Shown here piece after piece: positions 26,173 through 35,603 of a stretch of DNA of 64,000 nucleotides. The position numbers and the translations under genes are program-made. Each line of letters starts with the position of its first letter. Position 1 is the stretch's first letter. Under the pieces are notes generated by a model that had not been told where the DNA came from, did not search any database, and was given only the letters and a program-made list of their open reading frames with translations. This stretch comes from Rufibacter roseus (lineage in GTDB: Bacteria; Bacteroidota; Bacteroidia; Cytophagales; Hymenobacteraceae): contig NZ_LRML01000001.1 in the NCBI RefSeq assembly GCF_001647285.1, forward strand, positions 310,001-374,000. Direction: 5' to 3'.

Positions 26173-27186
26173 TTACCATGTGAAATGAAGCACTACCAGC
26201 TCAGATAAACCATCGTCACTATCTGTCACCGCTACGGCCTCTACCAAGCCATCAGTATCTTTTAAGATGCAGATAGACTCAATTTTGCCTTTGTAGGGCA
26301 TTCCGGTTTTATCAGTGATAGGTACTACCACCGTGGGGTTGCTCAGGGGGCCTCCGGGGAGGCGGTGGGCGTGAATCCAACCTACCATGCTGCCGTATAC
26401 TTCCCCATCAAGTACGGCGTTGGGTGTTTCTTCGGCGGAGGCGGTAAATAGAAGGCGGCCTCTCAAAGCAGAAGTAACCCCAGAAAAGCCGGTACTGATA
26501 TTCTCCAGCTCAGGTAGCGCAAACGGTTTAATCTCCATTGGTGCAGGGGCTGCTGCTCTGCCCAATAGAAAAGGGGTAAGGCTGTGCAGGCTGTAGGTTA
26601 TCAATACATTCTGACCGCCTGGCGCGAACCGTTGCAACAGATACACATATTCTTCGTCGGCTGCCAATCCTTCAATATTCAATAGAGCCTTGCCTACTAC
26701 TTTCTGGTCTTTTGCCAGTTGTCCGTACAGCTCTTGCAGAGGTACCTGAATTGGCTTGCCGGGTCCTGTACGGTTCACAGGCACCAGAAAACCTATGTTT
26801 CGCTTTTCGGTTGAGCCGGAGCCAATGATAAACAGGAAATGCTGCCCCTCTAACTCCAAGGAGGTGATGGCTTCAAAATCTGGCTTCATTGGTTTAGGAA
26901 TCCGCCCCTGGCTCATAGAAGTAGTAGCCGTTAAGGTGGTTTTGTTTACGATTTTGAACTCTTCGTCTAGCGTGAACAGGTAAGGAGAGTCATCGCCTAT
27001 GACGTAGTAGCGATTGCCTATTTTCTCAATGCCTGAGGCTGATGGTATGCCCTCTAGCGTCATCTTCTCTTGAATAACAGCCTTGGGTGGGGACGGAGAA
27101 GATTCTGATGGGGTTTGGCAGGCGGAGAAAAAGGCAGTCATGGAGATAAAAATACTGAACTGTACCAGAGCGTATAATCTTTGCAT
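26173..27186 (-). CDS. Lipoprotein of the DUF6929-like type, possible beta-propeller
   Basis: This 337-residue lipoprotein has the signal MQRLYALVQFSIFISMTAFFSACQT. The body reads as a beta-propeller that compares an item with its state: IPSASGIEKIGNRYYVIGDDSPYLFTLD, KPDFEAITSLELEGQHFLFIIGSGS, NIEGLAADEEYVYLLQRF, and KIESICILKDTDGLVEAVAVTDSDDG. These phrases (base-of-propeller Glu-Gly-Leu-Ala and IESICIL) match a family often labelled DUF6929, seen in Bacteroidota. The repeated E(A/G/S)I motifs at blade starts suggest a metal or ligand site. The function is not known. It is likely monocistronic. Confidence 0.7.
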   Translation of the reverse strand: MQRLYALVQFSIFISMTAFFSACQTPSESSPSPPKAVIQEKMTLEGIPSASGIEKIGNRYYVIGDDSPYLFTLDEEFKIVNKTTLTATTSMSQGRIPKPMKPDFEAITSLELEGQHFLFIIGSGSTEKRNIGFLVPVNRTGPGKPIQVPLQELYGQLAKDQKVVGKALLNIEGLAADEEYVYLLQRFAPGGQNVLITYSLHSLTPFLLGRAAAPAPMEIKPFALPELENISTGFSGVTSALRGRLLFTASAEETPNAVLDGEVYGSMVGWIHAHRLPGGPLSNPTVVVPITDKTGMPYKGKIESICILKDTDGLVEAVAVTDSDDGLSELVVLHFTW

Positions 27187-27265
27187 AATGGAAAGAACCG
27201 TTGGTTCAGTTCCTATAAACGTGCCCCAGCAGAATTTTGCCGAAAATACAGCGAACTATCTGATG

Positions 27266-27304
27266 CGTTTTTAACCTATTTTCTGAAAATAAGCTCTAAA
27301 ACAG
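27266..27304. repeat. Intergenic palindrome, degenerate copy
   Basis: CGTTTTTAACCTATTTTC and GAAAATAAGCTCTAAAACA pair with several mismatches around a T. It lies between the stop of uvsE and the start of the DUF6929-like gene, both on the - strand. Confidence 0.75.
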
Positions 27305-27306
27305 CC

Positions 27307-28200
27307 TTATACCAATGCCAGTTCTTCCAGCACCTGACGCGCCCTGATACAGCTGGCTTCCTTGTCTTTTATTTCCAGCATAATGTCCACGTCCAGCCCG
27401 TTGAGGTGGCCTATAAACTCCCGAAACAAGTCAGTGTCTATGCTGGTCACGTGCTTGCCTTTTCGCTCTCCCGGCGATTGGGAACTGTAGTCCATCATGA
27501 GCACACCGTCTTGCGTGGGGTGCCAGGTTCCTGCCGCCAGTTGTAAAGCTTCGGCCATAGACTCACCGTGGTTCAGGCATTCGTGGTGAAAATTATCGAA
27601 CAAAATAGGAATGCCCGTCTCGGCGTTAAGCTCCAGGCAATCGCGGAGACTGTAGAGGCGGTCATCGTTCTCTACCACCAGCCTTGCCTTTACCGCCTCG
27701 GGCAGCATGGTGTGGTACGTGTGAATAAATCGTTTGAGCGCGGCCGGTTTGTCGCCGTACACGCCGCCGGCATGAATCTGGAGTTTAGCCGTAGAATCGA
27801 GCCCCATCAAGTCCATTACGCTGCCCTGGTAAATAAGCTCATTGATGCTGTTGCGCACAATGCGTTCATCTGGTGAGTTGAGCACAACAAACTGGTCAGG
27901 GTGCATGGAAATACGCATGTCGTGCCTTTTAATGAAATCACCTAGGCGGCGAAACGTCATTTTGAAGTGCTCCTGCCAATTGTAGTTGCAAACTTCGTGC
28001 GAGGCAAACGGCACCAAGCCAGAACTCATCCTGAAGAACAGAAAGCCATGCTCCAGGTTGTACTCCAGAATACGGCGCAGGCAGGCCAGGTTCTTCTCCA
28101 CCATTTGCACTAGCTTTTCGTCTGAATAAGACGCTAGCCTAAACGTGCCTGACGAGCTGCAGTCCAGAGATTCATTTACGCAAGGATAGCCAATTTTCAT
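27307..28200 (-). CDS. uvsE: UV damage endonuclease
   Basis: This 297-residue TIM-barrel protein of the UvdE/UvsE family begins MKIGYPCVNESLDCSSSGTF. It contains LEHGFLFFRMSSGLVPFASHEVC, RISMHPDQFVVLNSPDERI, LQIHAGGVYGDK, ENDDRLYSLRDCLEL, PILFDNFHHECLNHG and DIMLEIKDKE. The His, Glu and Asp residues in MHPDQ, IHAGG, ENDD, FDNFHH and EIKDKE bind the three metal ions of the active site. The enzyme nicks DNA 5' of pyrimidine dimers and other lesions and so starts alternative excision repair. It appears to be a single-gene unit, flanked by palindromic repeats. Confidence 0.95.
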   Translation of the reverse strand: MKIGYPCVNESLDCSSSGTFRLASYSDEKLVQMVEKNLACLRRILEYNLEHGFLFFRMSSGLVPFASHEVCNYNWQEHFKMTFRRLGDFIKRHDMRISMHPDQFVVLNSPDERIVRNSINELIYQGSVMDLMGLDSTAKLQIHAGGVYGDKPAALKRFIHTYHTMLPEAVKARLVVENDDRLYSLRDCLELNAETGIPILFDNFHHECLNHGESMAEALQLAAGTWHPTQDGVLMMDYSSQSPGERKGKHVTSIDTDLFREFIGHLNGLDVDIMLEIKDKEASCIRARQVLEELALV

Positions 28201-28297
28201 GTTCTTCGGGTTTAGGTGAGGTAAACCAGCGGGGCGGCCAAAGGTTTAGGGTTTTATAAACGAATGAGGTGAGGGAGAGTTTAGGAGTGGCTGAAAG

Positions 28298-28334
28298 TGT
28301 TTTAGGGCTGTTTTTGTGAAAACAGCCTCAAAAC
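28298..28334. repeat. Intergenic palindrome
   Basis: TGTTTTAGGGCTGTTTTT and GAAAACAGCCTCAAAACA pair well around a GT loop. It lies between the start of uvsE (28200) and the stop of the long alpha-2-macroglobulin gene (28449). Confidence 0.85.
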
Positions 28335-28448
28335 AATAGTCATTCTGCAACAGGAGACCTCGCAGTGTCTCCAAGACCTGCGAGCGTCTGTGCCAGTAGC
28401 CATTGCTTATTTTAAGACTCAAGACTCAGAGCTCACGACTCAGAACTC

Positions 28449-31400
28449 CTATTTCACCTCCACTTCTTTTGCCGCCTCTCTTCCGAAGAAAGTTGGGAAA
28501 TACATCAGTTCTGCCCTGGCTGGGTTTAAGGTGTAGGTGCCTTTGTAGCGGGGAAGGAGCTTAATGGTAAAGGTATAGTGGCCTTTGCTCAGGTGATTGG
28601 AGAAAATGCTCACTTTGTTCCGGAAGTACTCACGGTGAGCTTCGTTTGGTCCCCAAGTGGACTTGCTGTCATAAGTGCAGCCCGCCGGAATGGGCACTTC
28701 AATCATCACGAAAGAGGCATCGGCTTTTACTTCTACCTCCACTACCAGATCAACCGGTTTGCCGGCGTCTAAGGCAGCCTTGGCTTGTGTAAAGTTTGCA
28801 AAGGAAGTGCGCACAACAAAGTCTTTCTCTACCCGCGTTGGTTGGGCTACCCACTCATTTTGGTACGCGGTGAGGTACAGCGGCAGCGACCCCTGCTTGC
28901 GGAGCGTGAGTGGTTGAGTTGGCGTAAAGGTAGTGTCTGCTGGGAAGCGGCTGAGAGTGGTGTTCAGGTCTCCGGTTAATACCAGCGCGTTTTCGGGCGT
29001 GGAGCTATTGTCCTGCATTACATCGGGCAGGAGCGTTTCTAGAATTCTGGCTGATTCATAGGTGTTGCGCCAGTGACCAGTTTTACGCTCGCTGAGGAGG
29101 TAAGCCAGTATCTGGCGCAGTTCCTGCTCGTGGCCGCCGGCGGCTTTCAGAATGTCATACGCCAGCAAGGTGTTGGAGATGTGGTTGTTGATGAGATTAC
29201 TTTTCTCTTCGCCCCAGAACAAGCCGCCTTGCATGGTTCGCTGGCGGTGCTTCTGGAGGGTGTCTAGCGGGGCAGGAAGTTTCAGCTGTTGCCGGAGGCG
29301 GGTTAAGCGAAGCTGCTCTTCCAGCGTTAGTTCTGTCTGCTTCTCTAGTTTAGAAACGTAAGCCGGAAAATCTACTTTAGCTTCCAGCTGCTGCAGTATC
29401 TCCAGAGCTCTGACTTTGTCCTGTGCGTCTTTCTTTTCTAGTTCGTAGGTCAGGTACTCTATCAGCTGTGGTTTTTTGAAGCTGGTGTTGTAGCCATCTG
29501 CTTGAGCCATGACCAGAGCCTCGGTGACATGGTGGCTTATCCAGATATAGGCGGGGCCGGTGGCCCACCAGCTCCAGGTACCGTCTTGCTTCTGAGTCTT
29601 CTCCAGAAACTTTATAAGGCGACGCACCATGCGGTCATGTTCAAACGGCTGCCCTAGGTTTTCCCGTATGCGTTTCTCCCACAACAGTCCAATCAACTTA
29701 GAGGCAGCTTGCTCATTGCACCAGTACTCGTAGCGGTGCAGGTAGTCAATTTCATTGAGCATTACCTGTAGCAGATTGTCTTGCGCGTAGAAATGCACCG
29801 GGCCTTTGGCCGGGTCAAATGTAAGGGTGACGGTGGTGTCTGAGTGTAAATTTAAAAATTGGCCCTGCCGCTCTACCACGCCTTTTTTATACACGCCAAT
29901 ATGCCGCCGCTCGCCGTCAGAGAAACCGTTGCCTTGCCGAAGCATGAACATGAGCTCCACCGAATCTGGCGCTACGGCTGGCGCCTGAATCATAAAAGTA
30001 TCTGCATAAACTCTGTCTAGTTTTAACTGCTGCTCACGTAGGGTGCTACCGTTAAAGGCGAATGTAGTCTTAACCGCAGCGGTGTCTGGAAAATAATTCA
30101 CAGCCTTGCCGATGATCTGTGCTTTGTCTCCCTCAATCAAGAAGCGGGGGCCACTGAGCGTGGCCATCATGGCTTTGAAAGAACGGATTTCGGTGCTGGT
30201 CTGGCCGCTGCGTTTATTTCCGTCCATAGCCAAGACATTCGCTTTCCAGCTCGTGACATCACCTGGAAAAGTGACTGGGAAAGTGGCTTTACCTTGCTTG
30301 TCGGTGGTGAGGCGGGGCTGCCAGAAAGCGTAGTCAGAGAAATAGCTGCGGATAGAATTGGCAGGGTCTGTGTCGCCGGTTTGTGCTAAGGCCTGCTCTG
30401 CCTGCTCTTTTCCTTTTTGGGTGGTGATGATGATGACACCGTTGGCACCAGCCGCCCCATAAATTGCGGTGGCAGCTGCATCTTTCAGCACAGAGACAGA
30501 TGCCAAATCATTTGGCTTTAAGTCATCTAAGTTACCGCTGAAAGGCACACCATCTACAATAAGAAGCGGTTGTTTAGTAGCATCAATAGAAGAAATTCCC
30601 CTGATGTTGATATTAGCGCCCGGCTGACCAACTGCTACACCTGCTACGGTGCCGCTTAGGTTTACTGTAGTAATAGAGCCGGTCAAGGACTTTCTTTCTA
30701 CAGTTCCATATCCCACCACCACTACTTCTTGTAAAGCCATAACATCGGCCATTAATTTTGCATGAATGGCGCTTTTCCCCTGAATGGCTACTTCATGAGG
30801 CATGTAGCCGATGTAAGAAAAAACTAGGGTGCCGTTGGCGGGGGCGTTTATAGTGTACTGCCCCGAAAGGTCAGTGGCGGCACCAATAGTGGTTCCTTTT
30901 AAAACAACAGTTACACCGGGCAGGGCTTCTCTGGTTTCGGCGTCTGTCACGGTGCCTATAATAGTGTGGTTATAAAGGCCTGCGCCACTGGTTAGAGGGG
31001 TGACTTTGGGTGGTGCAATAGGTTTCGGTTTCTGAGCTTCTAAGACCATGGCTTTAGTGGCTAGTATTTTCTGCTGTACCAGCTTTGTTAGTGCCCGGCT
31101 TTGTACATCAGCGTCCTTTAATTGGGCAGAAGAGAAGTTTATATGTAGCACTCCGTCGGCCTGAATGGCAACCTGCGTAGAAAGCTGCTTTTCATCCGGG
31201 AAAATGAGGAGGAAACGGTACGTGCCAGGCATGAGGTGAGAGACGGAGCGGGTATCCCCTCTAAAAATCTTAACTGAATCTGTGGGCTGCTGCGGCTGGT
31301 ACAAAAAAGCATATGTTGGCGCCTGTTTGAACGTCGAGTCTAACTGCCAGGACAGCCGACCTAAGCCTTGAGCTGAGGTATGACGACTGGTGGGGTAAGA

Positions 31401-34319
31401 AACCTCATTAAGCCACCTGAGTTCGTCCTGCGCCAGCCATAGTTTTCTTAGAGTAGAATCGGTTAATAGAGTTTGTGTGAAATCTGCCGGGGTAAGCTTA
31501 TCTTTTGAGTAGCGGGAAAGGTAGACATGGTCTGGCAGTGTCTGTTTTTCACGCATTTTCAGCAAACAAGGCTCAAAACGGTGGGTATAATTAGGCTCCG
31601 GAACAAACCCAGTGGTGAAGTTGCCCAAGTGGCGGAAGTACAGACTGTCGGGGCGAAAAGGGCCCGCCAATAAAGTAGGATAGCGTTGGGTTCTGGAAGT
31701 ATTGGTTCGGTAGTAGTCAGGGCGGGCTGGTAAAAGCTGTACCCGGTTTCCTTGGTGCAGATAGATTATTCCGCCGTAAAAATTCTGTTCTACCGGCAGT
31801 AAGTAATTACTCAAATTCTTGCGCTCCTGAGTTGAAAGCTGATGCTTCTCAGCATTCGCCCGCCACTGGTACATTTTATTTTGGTCAACGCTCAAAACCA
31901 GCTTCTGCTTGGCCATAAAGAAAACGCTGTCCAGCGTAATCAGGTATTGGTCTGTGCGGAGTTTAATGGTGTGGTAGCCGCTGTCGGCAGGGAAGGAGTA
32001 GGCGGGTTTTACATCGGTGCCAGAGAAATAAACGGGCACTTCATCTACATACACCACATGCACGTCAGCTACTCTTCCTGAGTCTACCACAAAAGGGGCA
32101 AATTGGGTGAGGCTGTCGGGGGCGGGGCTATAATTGGTGAAAAAGCCCGTGGGTGGGTATAGGAGTTGGTAATACGCCAAAGTGTCCAGACCCATTTCAC
32201 GGCTCCAGTGTTCCCAGTTCAGTTTCTGCTCTTCCCTGGTTTTAATGTTGTCTAGCTTGAACTTGCTCCGGGCTTTTCTGCCTTTGTAATAGCCAAAGAA
32301 AGGTACTGTGGGTGGCGAGGTATTTTTGAATTTAGACGTGATGGCATAGGCGGTGAGGTCTACTTTTGGAGCGGGTTTGCCCTTGGCATCGGTTACTGCT
32401 ACCGTTACTTGCGTCTGCTGCCCCGGATACACCGTTGGGGGCACCATAACAGCCACGTCCAATTCTTTTTCACGGTACGGATTGCCATATTCTTCCTGCT
32501 TCACCTCACCAGCCCAAACGTATTGCAGCGACACATGATAAGTTTCATCGCCCTGAAGTTTGCGGGTAAAAGACCACTGGGCTGTGGTGTCTTGGCCACG
32601 GGCAATGAGGTTGTTTTTGCGGTACACAAAATACCAGAACGGCAGCTTTCTGGGGTTCTGCAGAGAGAAATAAATAGAGTCTTGGCTGCGGTCAGCCATG
32701 AAATTTATGTTGGCGCCTTTGTCTGCCGCATTCAAAGCTGTCAGTAATTCCCCCGACCGTAGTTCATAGATGCTGGCGTAAGGGTGCAGCGGGAATTTAG
32801 TGGGTAGCGTTACCTTTTTTTCCTGAAGCCTTTGCCCTTCTTTGTTAAGTAATGTAAGAACAGCCTCTTTCGTTACTGTTGAATCTCCTTCCAAATAATT
32901 GGCTTTCAAGCTGTCTTGCAGAAGGGAGAGTTGCAGCTGTCCTTTTTGGTAGAGATAAATGCCACTTACATTTTTGGTGCTGCGCTCATTGCTGGAGTTC
33001 AGGAAAGCGGCATGAATTTGATATTTCATGCTGGCTTTCGGGAAGATGCTGGGCGGCAAGTCAAGGGTGGTTTCACCGGTGGCGTTTAGAGGCTGGGAAT
33101 GCGTCCAGAGAGTATCTGGTACAAAAACGGAGGCTTGGTCTGTCTTGATTACTTGTGAGCTGAGCACCGTTAACTCCACCCGTGCATCTGGCAAGTTGAG
33201 GCCGTTGGCATCTTTCCCCTGCATGATAACCTGATTGGTTTTGCCGGTAGTATGTTCCTGGTGTTTCAGCCGGAGCTCGAAGTTGTTCTCTTTTAGTTCA
33301 TACTCCTCATACCGGAATGAGCCGTCCATTACCTCCAGGTCATACCATTTCCGCTCCTGCTCCAGATTCAGGTAAACATAGCTATCCAGCTTTAGTTGCA
33401 GAGAATCATGTAGCACAAAGGAGCCCTCATAGGCGCCAGGTCGGTATGGAGTAAGTCGGCCTACTATTTTGGTTTTTTCGGAGGTGTAAATGGAGGCAAC
33501 AAGCGGCTTCTTGTAAAGCTTGTTGTTGTTTTTCTTCAGGATGAAAGCTTTATAGCGCACGGTGTCGCCAGGTTGGTACATGGGCTTGTTGAAGATCAGA
33601 AACCCTTTGTACTTCTCATCGCCTTCACGTTTGTAATCATCCTCAAATAGGGAGAAAACGGTGCGCACCACGCCTGTGGGTTCATGGTTGTCTAAGCTCC
33701 TGATAATATCCTGAAAAGGCTTGTAGAGGTAGTAAACCGGCACGTAATACAGAATCTTCCGGTAGAGTGGGGGAGTTTGCGAATTTCGGTCTAGGGGTTG
33801 GTAAAAGGTGAAGCCTTGGTGCTCCACTGCCAGTAGCCCTTCTTTCTTGGCTTTGGCCAGGCGGTAGGTTTGGGTAGCCTTGTCAAAAGGAATTCTTTTC
33901 TTTTTCACCCACACGTTGGCGTCAGAAATCAGATTGCCCTGGCTGTCATGTACCACCACAGCCAAATCTATTTGGTTCTGCAGAAGCTTCATTTCCAGAT
34001 TGCTCTGCGAGCGCAATTCAAATACCAGTTCAGGGCCCGAGGCATAAGTGAAAAGGTAATGCCCCTGTGCTAGCGGTTTAGAATATATTTGATGCGTGGG
34101 GAACGAATCAATTGCCGTATGGAAATAGCTCTGCTTTGTCGCCTGCACACCCTTCTTATACAGGGTCTTCGCCTCAGCGTCGGTAATTTTATAGACGTAA
34201 GTGAAGTAGCTGGTGGTGCGGCTGTTCGCCAAATTTTGCTGACCATAGGCGCTAAAGGCAAAGAACAGGCAGCATGAAAGCAGGAGCAGTTGAAAGGGCA
34301 GGCGGCGGGGCAGGGGCAT
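28449..34319 (-). CDS. Alpha-2-macroglobulin-family protein with internal TonB-plug segment
   Basis: This 1956-residue exported protein (signal MPLPRRLPFQLLLLSCCLFFAFSAYGQ) has an MG2-type macroglobulin N-terminal half (FNKPMYQPGDTVRYKAFILKK near residue 245). At about residue 1115 a carboxypeptidase-regulatory-like domain begins (HTIIGTVTDAETREALPGVTV). A TonB-plug-like segment follows to about 1310 (EVVVVGYGTVERKSLTGSIT, INIRGISSID, LLIVDGVPFSG, ILKDAAATAIYGAAGANGV). The alpha-2-macroglobulin domain comes next (FSDYAFWQPRLTTDKQGKATF). The thioester-type motif is WCNEQAAS at about residue 1533. Macroglobulins trap proteases, but there is no beta-barrel here, so the plug part cannot be a transporter. 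The inserted segment occupies the usual bait or linker area. It may be monocistronic. Confidence 0.85.
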   Translation of the reverse strand: MPLPRRLPFQLLLLSCCLFFAFSAYGQQNLANSRTTSYFTYVYKITDAEAKTLYKKGVQATKQSYFHTAIDSFPTHQIYSKPLAQGHYLFTYASGPELVFELRSQSNLEMKLLQNQIDLAVVVHDSQGNLISDANVWVKKKRIPFDKATQTYRLAKAKKEGLLAVEHQGFTFYQPLDRNSQTPPLYRKILYYVPVYYLYKPFQDIIRSLDNHEPTGVVRTVFSLFEDDYKREGDEKYKGFLIFNKPMYQPGDTVRYKAFILKKNNNKLYKKPLVASIYTSEKTKIVGRLTPYRPGAYEGSFVLHDSLQLKLDSYVYLNLEQERKWYDLEVMDGSFRYEEYELKENNFELRLKHQEHTTGKTNQVIMQGKDANGLNLPDARVELTVLSSQVIKTDQASVFVPDTLWTHSQPLNATGETTLDLPPSIFPKASMKYQIHAAFLNSSNERSTKNVSGIYLYQKGQLQLSLLQDSLKANYLEGDSTVTKEAVLTLLNKEGQRLQEKKVTLPTKFPLHPYASIYELRSGELLTALNAADKGANINFMADRSQDSIYFSLQNPRKLPFWYFVYRKNNLIARGQDTTAQWSFTRKLQGDETYHVSLQYVWAGEVKQEEYGNPYREKELDVAVMVPPTVYPGQQTQVTVAVTDAKGKPAPKVDLTAYAITSKFKNTSPPTVPFFGYYKGRKARSKFKLDNIKTREEQKLNWEHWSREMGLDTLAYYQLLYPPTGFFTNYSPAPDSLTQFAPFVVDSGRVADVHVVYVDEVPVYFSGTDVKPAYSFPADSGYHTIKLRTDQYLITLDSVFFMAKQKLVLSVDQNKMYQWRANAEKHQLSTQERKNLSNYLLPVEQNFYGGIIYLHQGNRVQLLPARPDYYRTNTSRTQRYPTLLAGPFRPDSLYFRHLGNFTTGFVPEPNYTHRFEPCLLKMREKQTLPDHVYLSRYSKDKLTPADFTQTLLTDSTLRKLWLAQDELRWLNEVSYPTSRHTSAQGLGRLSWQLDSTFKQAPTYAFLYQPQQPTDSVKIFRGDTRSVSHLMPGTYRFLLIFPDEKQLSTQVAIQADGVLHINFSSAQLKDADVQSRALTKLVQQKILATKAMVLEAQKPKPIAPPKVTPLTSGAGLYNHTIIGTVTDAETREALPGVTVVLKGTTIGAATDLSGQYTINAPANGTLVFSYIGYMPHEVAIQGKSAIHAKLMADVMALQEVVVVGYGTVERKSLTGSITTVNLSGTVAGVAVGQPGANINIRGISSIDATKQPLLIVDGVPFSGNLDDLKPNDLASVSVLKDAAATAIYGAAGANGVIIITTQKGKEQAEQALAQTGDTDPANSIRSYFSDYAFWQPRLTTDKQGKATFPVTFPGDVTSWKANVLAMDGNKRSGQTSTEIRSFKAMMATLSGPRFLIEGDKAQIIGKAVNYFPDTAAVKTTFAFNGSTLREQQLKLDRVYADTFMIQAPAVAPDSVELMFMLRQGNGFSDGERRHIGVYKKGVVERQGQFLNLHSDTTVTLTFDPAKGPVHFYAQDNLLQVMLNEIDYLHRYEYWCNEQAASKLIGLLWEKRIRENLGQPFEHDRMVRRLIKFLEKTQKQDGTWSWWATGPAYIWISHHVTEALVMAQADGYNTSFKKPQLIEYLTYELEKKDAQDKVRALEILQQLEAKVDFPAYVSKLEKQTELTLEEQLRLTRLRQQLKLPAPLDTLQKHRQRTMQGGLFWGEEKSNLINNHISNTLLAYDILKAAGGHEQELRQILAYLLSERKTGHWRNTYESARILETLLPDVMQDNSSTPENALVLTGDLNTTLSRFPADTTFTPTQPLTLRKQGSLPLYLTAYQNEWVAQPTRVEKDFVVRTSFANFTQAKAALDAGKPVDLVVEVEVKADASFVMIEVPIPAGCTYDSKSTWGPNEAHREYFRNKVSIFSNHLSKGHYTFTIKLLPRYKGTYTLNPARAELMYFPTFFGREAAKEVEVK

Positions 34320-34384
34320 GGCAAAGGTTGTTTAACAGTTTAAGATAGCAAGAATAAGCTGATTCCCAAGAAAGCGGTGGGCTT

Positions 34385-34424
34385 GCGTTTTAAGGCTGAT
34401 TCTCAGAAAATAAGTCTAAAACGC
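34385..34424. repeat. Intergenic palindrome between divergent genes
   Basis: GCGTTTTAAGGCTGATTCT and AGAAAATAAGTCTAAAACGC pair imperfectly. The copy lies upstream of both the macroglobulin gene (-) and sucD (+). The latter's predicted promoter begins 48 nt after its end. Confidence 0.8.
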
Positions 34425-34471
34425 CTTTGTCAACAATAGATGCAACTTGCATGCTTATTCCATATTCTTCT

Positions 34472-34502
34472 TTTGGATGGGCAGCAAAAAAGCCTATTTT
34501 TG
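34472..34502 (+). promoter_or_regulatory. Bacteroidota housekeeping promoter of sucD
   Basis: TTTG at 34472-34475 and TATTTTTG at 34495-34502 are separated by exactly 19 nt. This is a full match to the TTTG / TAnnTTTG primary-sigma promoter known from Bacteroidota. Transcription should start about 7 nt later, leaving roughly 40 nt of leader before the ATG at 34551. Confidence 0.78.
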
Positions 34503-34550
34503 CGTACAGTTTTTAAACAGACCGTTCATCTTTCACATAATCCACTACAC

Positions 34551-35441
34551 ATGAGTGTTTTAGTAAATAAAGATTCCAAAGTGATTGTGCAGGGCTTCAC
34601 TGGCTCAGAGGGTTCTTTCCACGCACAGCAAATGATTGAATATGGCACCAACGTGGTAGGTGGTGTAACTCCGGGCAAAGGTGGTTCTACCCACTTAGAC
34701 CGTCCGGTGTTCAATACCGTAGCCGAGGCCGTTGAAAAGGCTGGCGCTAACGTGTCTATCATTTTCGTGCCGCCGGCGTTTGCCGCTGATGCCATTATGG
34801 AAGCCGCCGATGCCGGTATTAAAGTAATTGTGGCCATTACCGAAGGTATTCCGGTGAAAGACATGGTTGCTGCTAAAAACTACATCAAAAACAAGTCAGT
34901 AACCTTAATTGGACCAAACTGTCCAGGTGTGATCACGCCAGGTGAGGCTAAAGTAGGTATCATGCCAGGTTTCGTATTTAAGCCAGGTAGAATTGGCATC
35001 GTGTCTAAATCAGGTACGTTGACCTATGAGGCCGCTGACCAAATTGTGAAAGCCGGTTTGGGTATTTCTACCGCTATTGGTATTGGTGGTGACCCTATCA
35101 TTGGTACGCCAACCAAAAACGCAGTGGAGCTGTTGATGGAAGACCCAGAGACCGACGCCATTGTCATGATTGGTGAGATTGGTGGTAACTACGAGGCCGT
35201 TGCTGCTGAGTACATCAAATCAACCGGTAACAAAAAGCCAGTAGTTGGTTTCATTGCTGGCCAGACCGCTCCGGCCGGACGCAGAATGGGCCACGCCGGT
35301 GCTATCATTGGCGGAGCCGATGATACCGCTGCCGCTAAAATGCGCATCATGCGCGAGAACGGTATTCATGTGGTAGATTCTCCAGCTGAGATTGGTGAAA
35401 CTATGGTAAGAGTACTGAAAGGCGAAGCTGCTAACGCATAA
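34551..35441 (+). CDS. sucD: Succinate-CoA ligase (ADP-forming), alpha subunit
   Basis: The start at 34551 ([23 protein letters not shown]) gives 296 residues, the usual length. The longer reading frame from 34440 would cover the predicted promoter. Features in order are the CoA-binding fold ([16 protein letters not shown]), [41 protein letters not shown], and the phosphohistidine segment [13 protein letters not shown]. The subunit holds the phospho-His intermediate and binds CoA in the TCA-cycle step succinyl-CoA to succinate, with substrate-level ATP or GTP formation. The beta subunit gene (sucC) is not adjacent, as is common in Bacteroidota. A perfect terminator follows. Confidence 0.97.
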   Translation: MSVLVNKDSKVIVQGFTGSEGSFHAQQMIEYGTNVVGGVTPGKGGSTHLDRPVFNTVAEAVEKAGANVSIIFVPPAFAADAIMEAADAGIKVIVAITEGIPVKDMVAAKNYIKNKSVTLIGPNCPGVITPGEAKVGIMPGFVFKPGRIGIVSKSGTLTYEAADQIVKAGLGISTAIGIGGDPIIGTPTKNAVELLMEDPETDAIVMIGEIGGNYEAVAAEYIKSTGNKKPVVGFIAGQTAPAGRRMGHAGAIIGGADDTAAAKMRIMRENGIHVVDSPAEIGETMVRVLKGEAANA

Positions 35442-35456
35442 GCTTAGCATACCAGA

Positions 35457-35500
35457 TAAATAGAAAAGGCTGCCCTGCAAAGGGCAGCCTTTTCTATTTA
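35457..35500 (+). terminator. Perfect 20-bp terminator hairpin after sucD
   Basis: TAAATAGAAAAGGCTGCCCT and AGGGCAGCCTTTTCTATTTA pair fully around a GCAA tetraloop, 15 nt after the sucD stop, with a T-rich 3' arm. Confidence 0.85.
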
Positions 35501-35558
35501 GTGCATATTCTTTACGAAGAGGTAATTTTAAAGTAAATATAAGGTAATATACAGAAGA

Positions 35559-35566
35559 TAGCTTTG
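35559..35566 (+). promoter_or_regulatory. Candidate -7 element of the OlsF-like gene
   Basis: TAGCTTTG is a full match to TAnnTTTG and lies 37 nt before the TTG start at 35604. I find no TTTG at the expected 19-21 nt upstream, so this is only a partial promoter call. Confidence 0.4.
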
Positions 35567-35603
35567 TAAGAGATTAAGTAGTTAAGCTCTAAAGCTATAG
35601 CCC

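Noticed and set aside
34440-34550. Longer N-terminus for sucD
   Set aside because: The extension lies over the predicted promoter and is not part of the family, which begins near [10 protein letters not shown].
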